From Verrucomicrobiota bacterium (GTDB taxonomy: Bacteria > Verrucomicrobiota > Verrucomicrobiia > Limisphaerales > JADJPG01), in the NCBI GenBank assembly GCA_016713365.1, contig JADJPG010000037.1, forward strand, positions 37,392-101,391: a DNA stretch of 64,000 nucleotides, read 5' to 3'. Both the position numbers and the translations under genes were made by a program. Under the pieces are notes generated by a model, which was not told where the DNA came from, searched no databases, and saw nothing but the letters and a program-made list of their open reading frames with translations. Positions within the stretch are counted from its first letter, which is position 1. Every line of letters begins with the position of its first letter. Shown one piece after another: positions 55,801-63,276 of the stretch.

Positions 55801-58800
55801 TGCGGTCTCCTGTTCGGTTCGGCTGGCGTTGCTGTTGCAGATGCCGGCGGCGTTGTGGAGATACAGGCCAAGGAACTCCTGCACGTGCAGCATGGGATGC
55901 TTCGTCGCCACGCGACACCAGAAATCGTAGTCGCCCGCGGCGAAAAGTGATTCATCGAACCAGCCCAGCTCTTCGTGCAATGAACGACGCCACATCGGCT
56001 GCGGTCCCATGTGACAACCGTCGAGCATGATGTCCGGTGCAAAGTCCGGCTTGATGCTGTAACCCGTGCGTGTGTGCGCATGGAAATCTTCGTTTTCGGT
56101 GTTGGTGATGAAGAAGTCCGCGTAGACGAGCGCCGCCTTCGGGTTCGACTCCAGTTCGCTGGCGAGAATCTCCAAGGCGTCACGACGCAGTCGATCATCC
56201 GTGTTCGCGTTCGTGATGTATTTCCCGCGCGCGGCGTGAATGCCACGATTCCACGCCTGATAGATGCGCTCGCGTTCCTCGGTGCGGATGTAGCGAATGT
56301 TCGAATGCTTCTCCATGAAGCGTTTCACAATCGCGCCTTCGTTCTCCTGCGAACCGCTGTCCACCACGATGATCTCGAGCCGTTCACCGAGCGTCTGCGC
56401 GACGAGATCGCGCAGCCGGCCTTCCATGAATCGCTCGTTGTTATAGGTGGAGACGATGGCCGAGACGAGAGGAGCGCCGAGCATTGCTCGGCTTGCGGTG
56501 GTCGCGGATTCTTGCCGAGCAATGCTCGGCGCTCCGGTGTGCTCACGAACTTCTGGTCGTGTTTGGTGACCGGCAAGGTCGATGTAGAACAGGGGCCTCA
56601 GTTCGCCTTCCGAGTAGCCGAGGAATCTTCCCTTCACGCCGAAGCTCTCGAACAGCCATTCGTAGTATTCGAGCGTATCGATCTTCGCGGAGGCGTGACC
56701 TTCGAAGAAGATGCCCTTGCGTGCCTTCGACAAGATGTAACGGAACAACTGCTCGCGCTGCGTGAGCTCCTTGGTGCGATAAACCGAGAAGAAGAACGCG
56801 TAGTCCACGGGCTCCGCCCACACAGCGTCGATTTGCCGGGCGAAGTCCGCGTCGTTGAAGTTGATGTTCGCGTAGCGGACGTTTTTGAAACCGGCGAGCT
56901 GCGCAATCTCCTGCGCTCCGGCGAACGTGTCCGGCATTCCTTCGATGCCGATGACCTGGCGCGCGCCGGCTTGCGCCGCCTTCAGGCACGCCTGCCCGGT
57001 GTTGCAGCCGAAATCCATCACCACCGCGTCACGCAATGGCGGGAGCGACATGAGATCGAAACGTCGCAAGGTGCGTTCGCCGCGCAGGCCGAGCATCGGG
57101 ATGGACTGGTAACTCTCGAACCATTTCAGCGATGCGAGACGGGCGCGCAAGTTCGCGAGGGTCTCGGGCTGGAGCAACGCGGCATACTCATCCTCGTGCA
57201 TCAGCAGGAGCGCGTCGATGGAACGGCGATGAGCGAGCGCGCTGGCGGTGATGCGCCTCGCGCCGTCCATCATGTAGATGGCTTTCGGATCCACCTTGGT
57301 GCCGGGTGCGAGTTTCCCGAGCAACGCTCCGGTGACATAGAGGGGGCGTCCTAGATCGGCGCCGGCGCGGAGTTGCCGGGCATACTGTTCAATGTCAGCG
57401 CGGCGCGTTTCTTCGCCGGTCGCGAACTTCAGTCCGACGTCATCGAGGCTCTTGGGCTGCGTTCCATCGAACGCGGCCCCGGACGCGGTGCGCAGTTCAC
57501 AAAGAACCGGAAGGACCAGCGTCTGCGGCCAGAAATCGTTCTTCGCGGTCCATGGCGTGTTCAGCTTCGACTTGAGGATATGTGCGAGAATGGCGCTCGC
57601 GGCCTCGAGCCCGGTGCCGAAGTCCCGGATTTCGTAATGCTTCAGCGCCTGGTAAGCGGACTGCGTTGAGCCGATGACCTGGGTCGGCTTCACATTGATC
57701 ACGCGTTCTGTCGAACCAGCCGGAGGTTGGAAGTATCGCTCCAACGAAATGTGTCTCTGCGCGGCGCGTTGTCCCGGTGGTGCGGATGCTTTCGGAGTGG
57801 GAGGAGTCGCCGGACGAACGGCTGCCGACTCCGGCGCGGAAGCCCGGATGGTTTGAGTTGGCTTTGCTCCGCGGCACGCGGCGAGATTCTCGCGGGCGAG
57901 CGCGTGATCGGGCTGCAACTTAAGGATTCGTTCAAACATCATCGTCGCTGCCGCGCGGTCACCGGTTTTGAAGAAGCAAACGCCGAGGCTCAGGAGCGAT
58001 TCGATGTCGTTTTCGTTCTGTTGAAGCAGCTTGAAGTAGCCGTTGGCAGCATCCTTGAACCGGTTGTGCTGGAGGTTGAGGTCGGCGAGGAATCGGATGG
58101 CCGAAGGATCGGCCGGATTGCTGCGCAGGACTAGGCTGAGTGTTTCCTCAAAGGCTTCGACCTTGCCTTGCTTGTATTGCGCGGAGGCGAGTAGTACCCG
58201 GATGGTGTTGTCGTTCGGACGAAGTGTGATGGCGTGGCTGAGGGCGGTCTCCGCGGCCGGGGCGGCGTCAAGTTGAAGGGACAGATTCGCAAAGGCGAGT
58301 AGGAGATCGAGTTGATCGGGATCGAGATCGATGGCCCGTTCCAGCCAGGCGCGAGCGTCTTCAAACCGGTCTTGGTTGAAGAATGACTCGGCTTGTTCGA
58401 GGCATGCCTGTGCTCCTGGAGAAAGACGCCGATGGCCCGCTTCTGTGGGAGAAGATGATGACGCGATGAGGGGTTTGGTGGTCGTGCTCGACTCCATGAG
58501 TTCGCGTCCGTTCCGCACTCGTTGCGGGAGCGGTTTTGAGAATGGCGCGTGGACTTCCTCGAAGTTTCGCGTCTCGCGTTTCAGACCGCGATCGATCAGG
58601 TATCGAACCACGTTGCTGAATTTCCAGCCGTTGCGATGGACGTGCTGGTAACCGGCTTCTGCGATGCGCTCGCGTTCCTCAGGCTGTTCGAGATAATGAT
58701 GCAGCAGGGCGATTCCTTCCTCGGCGGATTCGAACCAGACGAGGTGTTCGCCGTTCACGAAGAGATTTTCGATGCCGGGGAACTTGCGGATGAGGATGAA

Positions 58801-59619
58801 GGAACGTCCCAGTAACGCGTGGTACGTCCGGCAGGAGGTAAACTCGCGGACATGCGCGGCATCAAACGCCAGGACGATCTTGGCGTGGTTGTTCAGCTCG
58901 TTGACTTCCCACTCGGGGACGCGGTCGGGAACGTAGTTGGCGAGACCGAATTGTTCCCAGTTTTCTCCCACCACAGCGAGGCGTCGGCCGAACTCCGCGT
59001 TGACAAGCCTGACGAAGGCGAGTCGCTCGCGAGCGAATGGATACTGGGCAAAGGTGCCGTCGTAGCTTTTTCCGGAGAACAGAATCTCCAGCGTCTTGGG
59101 AGCGTTGAGCGGGTGGAAATAGTGATCGTAGCCAAAGAAGGGAATGAACTCGACGTTCTGAAGCCCGCGTTGAGCGGCGGCTTCGGCCACACCGCGATCC
59201 ACGACGATCTGCCGATCCACACACGGTGCGTAGGCCATGAGGCGTTCGATGAACTGATCGTTCACACACGCGTCCCCAAACCACATCGTCACCGGAATCC
59301 CCAGCTCGGTGCGAATGCGCTGGAGCGTCGCGGGCTCGATGTTCTTGCCCGATTCGACGTAGACGACATCCGGGCGCATTGCCTTGACTTCGTCCCACAT
59401 CTGACGCGAAGCCTCGGGTGTCTTGTAGGCGAGAATGCGACGGTCAATGTAGTCCTGCACGTTGCGACAACCAAATGGCTTCACTTCGGTGAACATCTCG
59501 TTCAACAGCGCTGCGATGTGGTAGTCGTTTCCGTTGGGAATGTAATAGAGACGCACGCTGGTCTTCCGGTGCTTCGGCGCCGTTGGAGCCGGAGTCGTCG
59601 CGGCTGGGGTGCAGAACAA
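49885..59619 (-). CDS. Giant multidomain glycosyltransferase/methyltransferase (about 3,244 aa)
   Basis: Reading from a TTG at 59619 (start uncertain), the order is: CgeB/GT1-like transferase about 20-350; TPRs about 395-580; a ParB/Srx-like stretch (MMDGARRITASALAHRRSID) about 773-800; SAM methyltransferase about 860-1010 (VVMDFGCNTGQACLKA); GT2 about 1052-1290 (VSAIVSTYNNERF); GT2 about 1305-1536 (IGMVTFNRLEFTKRA); GT1-like about 1592-1920; GT2 about 1952-2190 (VSIVIPTFNNLALTK); GT4 about 2208-2573 (HPYRGEGFGLPVLEAMACGL); helical repeats; GT2 about 2710-2880 (LSVFLITKNEERF, DADEE); TPRs to the end. No signal peptide or TM segment is seen, so it is cytosolic or peripheral. It probably assembles a surface glycan or glycosylates a protein, and is paired with the FkbM gene upstream. 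Confidence 0.9.
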   Translation of the reverse strand: MFCTPAATTPAPTAPKHRKTSVRLYYIPNGNDYHIAALLNEMFTEVKPFGCRNVQDYIDRRILAYKTPEASRQMWDEVKAMRPDVVYVESGKNIEPATLQRIRTELGIPVTMWFGDACVNDQFIERLMAYAPCVDRQIVVDRGVAEAAAQRGLQNVEFIPFFGYDHYFHPLNAPKTLEILFSGKSYDGTFAQYPFARERLAFVRLVNAEFGRRLAVVGENWEQFGLANYVPDRVPEWEVNELNNHAKIVLAFDAAHVREFTSCRTYHALLGRSFILIRKFPGIENLFVNGEHLVWFESAEEGIALLHHYLEQPEERERIAEAGYQHVHRNGWKFSNVVRYLIDRGLKRETRNFEEVHAPFSKPLPQRVRNGRELMESSTTTKPLIASSSSPTEAGHRRLSPGAQACLEQAESFFNQDRFEDARAWLERAIDLDPDQLDLLLAFANLSLQLDAAPAAETALSHAITLRPNDNTIRVLLASAQYKQGKVEAFEETLSLVLRSNPADPSAIRFLADLNLQHNRFKDAANGYFKLLQQNENDIESLLSLGVCFFKTGDRAAATMMFERILKLQPDHALARENLAACRGAKPTQTIRASAPESAAVRPATPPTPKASAPPGQRAAQRHISLERYFQPPAGSTERVINVKPTQVIGSTQSAYQALKHYEIRDFGTGLEAASAILAHILKSKLNTPWTAKNDFWPQTLVLPVLCELRTASGAAFDGTQPKSLDDVGLKFATGEETRRADIEQYARQLRAGADLGRPLYVTGALLGKLAPGTKVDPKAIYMMDGARRITASALAHRRSIDALLLMHEDEYAALLQPETLANLRARLASLKWFESYQSIPMLGLRGERTLRRFDLMSLPPLRDAVVMDFGCNTGQACLKAAQAGARQVIGIEGMPDTFAGAQEIAQLAGFKNVRYANINFNDADFARQIDAVWAEPVDYAFFFSVYRTKELTQREQLFRYILSKARKGIFFEGHASAKIDTLEYYEWLFESFGVKGRFLGYSEGELRPLFYIDLAGHQTRPEVREHTGAPSIARQESATTASRAMLGAPLVSAIVSTYNNERFMEGRLRDLVAQTLGERLEIIVVDSGSQENEGAIVKRFMEKHSNIRYIRTEERERIYQAWNRGIHAARGKYITNANTDDRLRRDALEILASELESNPKAALVYADFFITNTENEDFHAHTRTGYSIKPDFAPDIMLDGCHMGPQPMWRRSLHEELGWFDESLFAAGDYDFWCRVATKHPMLHVQEFLGLYLHNAAGICNSNASRTEQETAQVRAKYRSQFPAPRANLPRGFYYRDAVKPGRFVNIGMVTFNRLEFTKRAIPALLEHTDFPYVLTVVDNASTDGTREYLTALKQLGVIKKLVLLDDNVGVAKASNLAWSQEPSAEFYLKLDNDIVIQKPGWLRRMAETLEAVPKLGAVAYSFEPRSYPTAKVDGQVIRPKPGGTLGGACVMIPKRTERALGCWCEDYGLYGEEDFDYGIRILSKGWFNAYMEDEEIGFHLPNGRAAVINDETMDAKDGLEEVVDRDYRQFKDEQRRQQVLSGKRDRYEKEYRNGQRPLFVTSKFVADRNGRNASVPVATAAAASVDALQQPLRVAVFSLDHPATACAVLRIIAPLSRTSRPCQMVWCAKLTKDGAVVDDSAVKHADVVVIQRMFPGPEHQEVLNRVFASGKPIIYELDDWFFDMPADNIHAGYAKTRIPFIQQVIKQARLVTVSTEELRQRMLELHSNVVVLPNLANEQQWAPRPARADGKVIIGYAGTTTHGRDLEMVETALKRIVKKHAGRVGFVFLGCATEKLLKLPGSRLVEFQHGYGKYVETLQAEAIDIALAPLADNPFNRCKSNIKWIEYSAAGIAGVYSDIPAYRGTVRPGETGMLAGTSADDWFNAIDELVTNDSKRSDIAARASESVMQDHSLAAKARLWEAAYTAAAGQSQTPATTDVLAPSRNGKTPRVSIVIPTFNNLALTKQCLAALYQTTPAALAEIIIVDNGSTDGSVPFFEAEQNAGRLRAALNPQNLGFARGCNQGALEARGEFVLFLNNDTQTQPGWLEAMLNATRETQAGVVGCKLLYPDGSIQHAGIEFINGVPDHRFRHAAANAPEVNQRREFDMVTGACFLMPKKLFVDLGGFDEVFRNGVEDVDLCLRVRGAGHKVVYEPEAVVIHHEGKTQGRFNHVTENLKIFFARWKGQFDEQHRFRVPKKPRLQKSEKSLLLTTVGVSWDGSFLDLGSLSHVNRELTAALNDHSQIQLTRLGKNAVPKPFSGMKSIIDCARTLRAQPSKPAQVTVRHAWPPNWERPANGAWVLIQPWEFGSLPKEWVQNLSRVDEVWVPSDYVRRVYVDSGVEARKVHVVPNGIDPKTFRPDAKPMALATKKSFKFLFVGGTILRKGPDVLLKAYLESFTAQDDVCLVIKDFGGQSVYAGQTFEAQVKTAQARPNAPEILYLNDELPPEALPGLYTACDCLVHPYRGEGFGLPVLEAMACGLPVVVTAGGSTDDFATDEFAYRVPSIRKIFGSKVSEMELVKPGWMLEPNHTALVERLKWIAAHRDEARKLGGSASEHVRREWTWERAAQIAAARLQLLNERPRGPVTPVGPRKARTIALPACGKLGHLGEARELFRAGKLLPAWNATVAALKTRPYHPEAFLLLAEIALAAGDSKQAKELADRACRLAPKWKPARQFAKAKHPKSAMARLELPALPRAITDGFSKPRLSVFLITKNEERFIGQCLESVRDIATQIVVMDTGSTDWTKTIAERFGAEMASFDWCDDFSTARNAALEKVTGDWVLMLDADEELMPDQKERLRQMMSDPSAIAWRMPLIDKGREDEGVSQVPRLFRNAPGLFYVGRIHEQIFSSVEVRRQEWGLENKFGEATLLHHGYTQEMVQSRDKIARNLRLLQLAVEELPGEPNLLMNLGLELVRDGRLAEGLEQYAAAFAAMSALPKEQVTPELRESLLMQYASHLVSSKRSAEVVRVLQSPLAKLGGLTASMHWLLGLAFIEQRQFAEGATQMRECLAKRGKPSYAPVNRNILKGGPNHCLALCLSAMKQREPANRAFEAALKEDPGARTVRFDYARFLVEGGHEVDALKWLHQLAMEEPGELRVWQFGGQVALSRPDYLEFAGDWTSEALKQHPDQATIISQRATALMFSGDAEGASALWQRVELTPSVQAALVLCAVLAGRSGAPINQAQAASVNQEFINWYRRLLEFNAESLVATLHRQMQALRRMVPAAAQLIESAMNEVNAVPSK
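56471..56535. repeat. 22-bp perfect inverted repeat inside the mega-glycosyltransferase gene
   Basis: Arms at 56471-56492 and 56514-56535 are exact reverse complements, with a 21-base spacer. Each arm contains a quasi-palindrome (GCCGAGCA-N-TGCTCGGC), so either arm alone can fold. The element lies in frame in the linker between the methyltransferase and the first GT2 module and encodes GAPSIARQESATTASRAMLG. This is the layout of a REP-like or palindromic element tolerated within a coding sequence. Confidence 0.85.
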
Positions 59620-59667
59620 AGGGGAGAGATCGTGCGGGGAGCCGCCTTTCGTTTCTGCAGCAACTGG

Positions 59668-62600
59668 TCAATCAAGGCCACATCCTTCAAGGTCCTTGCC
59701 CTCGCCACGTTTGGCCTTCATCGCGCGAATGGCGGCGAGCGAGACGAACTTCAAGCCATCATAGTGGAAGTGATGTTCGGGATTGAAGATGAGCTCATCG
59801 CGTCCGTGGAGGTGATGATGCACATGCGCGTTGTGGCTGTTCACCTCGGGTTCCACCGCGGAGAAGTCCGCATCCCCGAAATGCAGTACGTCGAGATCCT
59901 GGGCATCGCGCAATCCGTAGGCGGCCATTACCGAGCTGCCGTCGACGCAGAAGCGTTCGGCATCGACGCCGGTGGAAAGCAGCCACTGGCGGTAGCGTTC
60001 GAGGTGCTTTTCAAAGCGCTCGAGGAATCTCGGCTTTGCGTGGTTCAGGAAGTGCAGGCTGTTCGCGTTGAAGTAAAGCCGGGCGAGCCGGAGGGTTTCT
60101 TCGTGGCTGTCATTGACGTGGGACGAGTAGTTCCCGTGGCCGTAGAGAGCTCGAATGCGCGTCTTGGCTTCGCGGACTTTGGCCAGCTCATCACACTGGA
60201 AAACAATGACACGCAAGGGACTCTTCCCATCAAAGCGCGTCTGCGCGTCTCGTCGAGCTCCGGCGAAGTTGTCGTTCCACGAGCCGATCCATTTCTCGCC
60301 GCGATAGAGCTGTCGCACCAGCCACCAAGGACCGTTGTTCTGGAGGTGAAGTTCCTTCTCGTAAACGATCGCGCCGAACTTGCGGAGGATGGCCTTCGCC
60401 TCGGCATCGCGGCCTTCCGCCTTGGGGAACAAATGGACAATGAATGTATCCCGTCGTAGTTGGCAATACTCGATGGCGATCGCATCGGCATGAGACTGCG
60501 GGAGGCCCTTGGCGAGGAAGTATCCGGCGTCGAATCGGTTGGCATCCCGTTCGAAGAACAGGCAGTCCACTGGCTCGTGGTGCAACAAGCAGGCGGCGAC
60601 CCGGTGGGCACCGTCGATGATGACGTTGTTGCGCCCCACCGGAACCAGCGTTTGTCGGGGATCAAATCCGTGGGTGCCGATGGAATCGAGGGTGGCGTCG
60701 AAGGCTCGATAGTAGTCTTCGATCGCGCTCTTCTGGCCGTCGCCTTCGCGAAAAGTTCCGTCCGAGAAGGCGCTGATGTGGGCTCGATACAGTTCGCGCG
60801 CCCAATCGCTCTGGACTCCAGCCGCGCGATGGCGGGCGTAGATGTGCTTGGCAACGATGTCAAAGCGTGCCGGTGTGACGAGTTGGAGGGGGTCAATCTT
60901 TCCTCGGCGAACGCTGTCGTGGATCGGCAGCGCGTTCAGGCGCAGCAGGTGTGGATTGAGCTTCCGCAGGGCGCTTTGCAACTCGTCACCGGACAACTCA
61001 CTCTGGGTGCCCGCGCCTTGAATGAACGACTGCGCGCGCTTGGAGATTGGGACCTCGGGGAATGAGGAGATCGCCGGTGAGCACGCGACGATCAGGCCGT
61101 CGGCCGCCGCGCTTTCGGCAATCGTGTGCTGGGCGATGATTCGATAACCATGTTTCGAGAGGAACTCGAGACAGGCGGGTTGACGGTCGCCGTGGGTGGA
61201 AACAAAGAGGTAGCCAATCTTGTTCTTGGCAATGAGTTCGCGACTGCCATGCAGGAGATCGAGCTCCGCCCCCTGAATGTCGGCGTGGAGAACATGGATG
61301 AAATCAATACCATGTTCGCGTGCATAGTCATCAATGGCGATCTGTGGCAGATGGCATGTGCGATTATCCCAGTCGTTGAAAGCGGCGTTGGGTCGTGATT
61401 CCCTGCCGATGAAGCCGTTGGTGAAAACGCCCGCCATGTTGTTCAAAGCGAAGTGACTTTGGCTGAGTTGAAACTTCTCCTGATTCGGCTCGATCAAGTA
61501 GTTCCGGGCGCCGGGGATTGCCTGATGAAACCACATGGAATAGTAGGCCCAGAAGCTCCCCGCTTCGATCATTACCGCACCGGGTGGCAATGTCTTCACC
61601 ACCTCGTGAAACACACGCTCTTCCTGCGGTTCGTGGTGGCCATGCAGGCGGCGAATGATCTCGGTCATCCATTCGCCGTGGTATGAGCCCTGAATGATCT
61701 TCACGCCATTGTGCATGATCTGGACGGGCGGATGGCCCGGCAGCACTGCGCCGGCTTGCGCCACCTTCGGCACGTCGTCGCAGTCCCGGCAGCTGGCGGC
61801 GGCGAGAATGCGTTCCCGTTCATTCGGGGTGAACTGCTCTAGTGAGGTCGGGAATGCGTCCGAAGGCGGGCGTGAGTTTCCCGCTGCCCGAGCCCGAGTC
61901 ATGAAGAGGTCCTGCTTGTTGTCTCGCGTCATCGTGTAGCCATGGCTCGCGAGGAAGCTGAGGATGGCTTGACGCTGTTTTCCGTACTCAACGACGATCA
62001 GGTCGGGTTGAAAGCGTTCAAAATCGAGTCCGCGAAGGACTTCCAGATCGTGGCCTTCGGCATCGACGGAGAGGAAGCCGATCTCGCTGACGCGTGCCTC
62101 ATCCAGAATGCTGGTCAATGTGCGGGCGGGAACTTTTTCCTTCGTCCAGACAGCGCCGTATTGTTTGCGCCACCGCTCGGTGTCCTCGCCGGAGACGGAG
62201 GCCACGTCGCTGCCCCAATCGGGAAGGTGTGGATAAGTGGAGACGTTCAACTCCACTTCGCCTTCGTGGTCTAACGCGCAGGCCTGGACGCACCGGACGT
62301 TCTGTCCGCGATAGGATGCTGCCAGCTTGGCGTAGTTCTTGGAGACGGGTTCGATACTGATCCCGCTCCATCCGTGCGTTTCCACGAGTCGACGAACGTT
62401 GCTGTAGTGAACGCCGTCAAAGGCGCCAACTTCGACGAAGAATTTGGTGCGAGGCGGGTGCTGGCGGAAATAGTCTTCGATGTGCTTGTCCTGTTCGCCC
62501 TGCGCGTAGTAACCGCGCGCGTGCTTCGGCAGTTCCCGGGCGAACCAGAATTCCGGATTGGCACGGAGAACCGCGGCGCACGCTGCGTCGACCAGCTGGA

Positions 62601-62898
62601 GATCTCCAACGACTTTGGCGGACTGCGCGAGATACCACCCGACGCGCCAGTGACTGCATCCGAGCTCGGCGGCCCGGAGGAACTCCCGGCAAGCCTCGGT
62701 GTGAGAGCCGGTCGTGGCGAGCCGCAATCCCTTCCACAGAGCGACGTAGCCCGCAGGGGCTCCTGTGCAGTTGAGCGCGAATGCATCCGGTGCCGACCTG
62801 GCAATCTGTTGTTCTGCGAGGAGCACGTCGTTGATCGGCTGGCCAATTCGGATATTCGACTGGCTCAGTCGCATCGCGTTCTGGAGTGACATTTTCAT
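59668..62898 (-). CDS. Double FkbM methyltransferase with ParB/Srx-like and nucleotidyltransferase-like domains
   Basis: 1,076 residues. A helical-repeat start (to about 125) is followed by FkbM domain 1 at about 150-340 (FFVEVGAFDGVHYSNVRRL, LSVDAEGHDLEVLRGL) and FkbM domain 2 at about 385-610 (VMIEAGSFWAYYSMWF, HADIQGAELDLLHG). Near 745-785 is VPVGRNNVIIDGAHRVAACL, a ParB/sulfiredoxin-like pattern. The end shows a nucleotidyltransferase signature DGSSVMAAYGLRDAQDLDVL and LKFVSLAAIRAMKAKRGEGK. A base insertion near 59691 appears to cut the end: the other frame continues LKDVALIDQLLQKRKA. It probably modifies sugars used by the mega-glycosyltransferase just downstream. Confidence 0.87.
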   Translation of the reverse strand: MKMSLQNAMRLSQSNIRIGQPINDVLLAEQQIARSAPDAFALNCTGAPAGYVALWKGLRLATTGSHTEACREFLRAAELGCSHWRVGWYLAQSAKVVGDLQLVDAACAAVLRANPEFWFARELPKHARGYYAQGEQDKHIEDYFRQHPPRTKFFVEVGAFDGVHYSNVRRLVETHGWSGISIEPVSKNYAKLAASYRGQNVRCVQACALDHEGEVELNVSTYPHLPDWGSDVASVSGEDTERWRKQYGAVWTKEKVPARTLTSILDEARVSEIGFLSVDAEGHDLEVLRGLDFERFQPDLIVVEYGKQRQAILSFLASHGYTMTRDNKQDLFMTRARAAGNSRPPSDAFPTSLEQFTPNERERILAAASCRDCDDVPKVAQAGAVLPGHPPVQIMHNGVKIIQGSYHGEWMTEIIRRLHGHHEPQEERVFHEVVKTLPPGAVMIEAGSFWAYYSMWFHQAIPGARNYLIEPNQEKFQLSQSHFALNNMAGVFTNGFIGRESRPNAAFNDWDNRTCHLPQIAIDDYAREHGIDFIHVLHADIQGAELDLLHGSRELIAKNKIGYLFVSTHGDRQPACLEFLSKHGYRIIAQHTIAESAAADGLIVACSPAISSFPEVPISKRAQSFIQGAGTQSELSGDELQSALRKLNPHLLRLNALPIHDSVRRGKIDPLQLVTPARFDIVAKHIYARHRAAGVQSDWARELYRAHISAFSDGTFREGDGQKSAIEDYYRAFDATLDSIGTHGFDPRQTLVPVGRNNVIIDGAHRVAACLLHHEPVDCLFFERDANRFDAGYFLAKGLPQSHADAIAIEYCQLRRDTFIVHLFPKAEGRDAEAKAILRKFGAIVYEKELHLQNNGPWWLVRQLYRGEKWIGSWNDNFAGARRDAQTRFDGKSPLRVIVFQCDELAKVREAKTRIRALYGHGNYSSHVNDSHEETLRLARLYFNANSLHFLNHAKPRFLERFEKHLERYRQWLLSTGVDAERFCVDGSSVMAAYGLRDAQDLDVLHFGDADFSAVEPEVNSHNAHVHHHLHGRDELIFNPEHHFHYDGLKFVSLAAIRAMKAKRGEGKDLEGCGLD

Positions 62899-63276
62899 GA
62901 GAGAGAGAGTCAGGGCACCATCAGTGGCGGGGAAAAGTGATGGACGTGAATGCGCTGCGGCCAGGTCCCCGGAGGTCCGGGCTTAATGCCGTGTCGACGG
63001 AGGAATGTTTCAAATTCGTCGCTCATCCATGTGCGCGCCGGGTCAGTGCACACCCCGGCAGTTTGTGTTTAGCAATGGGGGTGCCATGGTCGGATCTGGG
63101 CCGAATTTCGGCCAAAAGAGGGCATTTGGGATGATTCCGTGGGCGAGAGCCGGCCGGAATTGCCGCCGGGGAAGACGGTCCGGCAAGATTGTCCCTCGGA
63201 ATGGAGGGCGCAAAGAAACGAACTCCGGACGGTTGGTTCCCATCCGGAGTCCGTGGGTGGTTTAGTGAGGCAAAGC
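62899..63276. other. Intergenic stretch upstream of the FkbM gene
   Basis: 378 bases without a supported gene. The right part holds the terminator listed separately. The left part should contain the promoter of the glycan genes. I see no clear promoter boxes. Confidence 0.45.
63222..63250 (-). terminator. Probable terminator of the edge gene
   Basis: ACTCCGGA (63222-63229) and TCCGGAGT (63243-63250) form a perfect 8-base stem with a 13-base loop. It begins 26 bases past the stop of the leftward edge gene. On the minus strand it is followed by CGTTTCTTTGCG, a moderately T-rich run. Confidence 0.6.

Noticed and set aside
58819..60459. 546-codon plus-strand frame spanning the FkbM/mega-gene junction
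   Set aside because: It is antisense to coding regions with clear domains on the minus strand.
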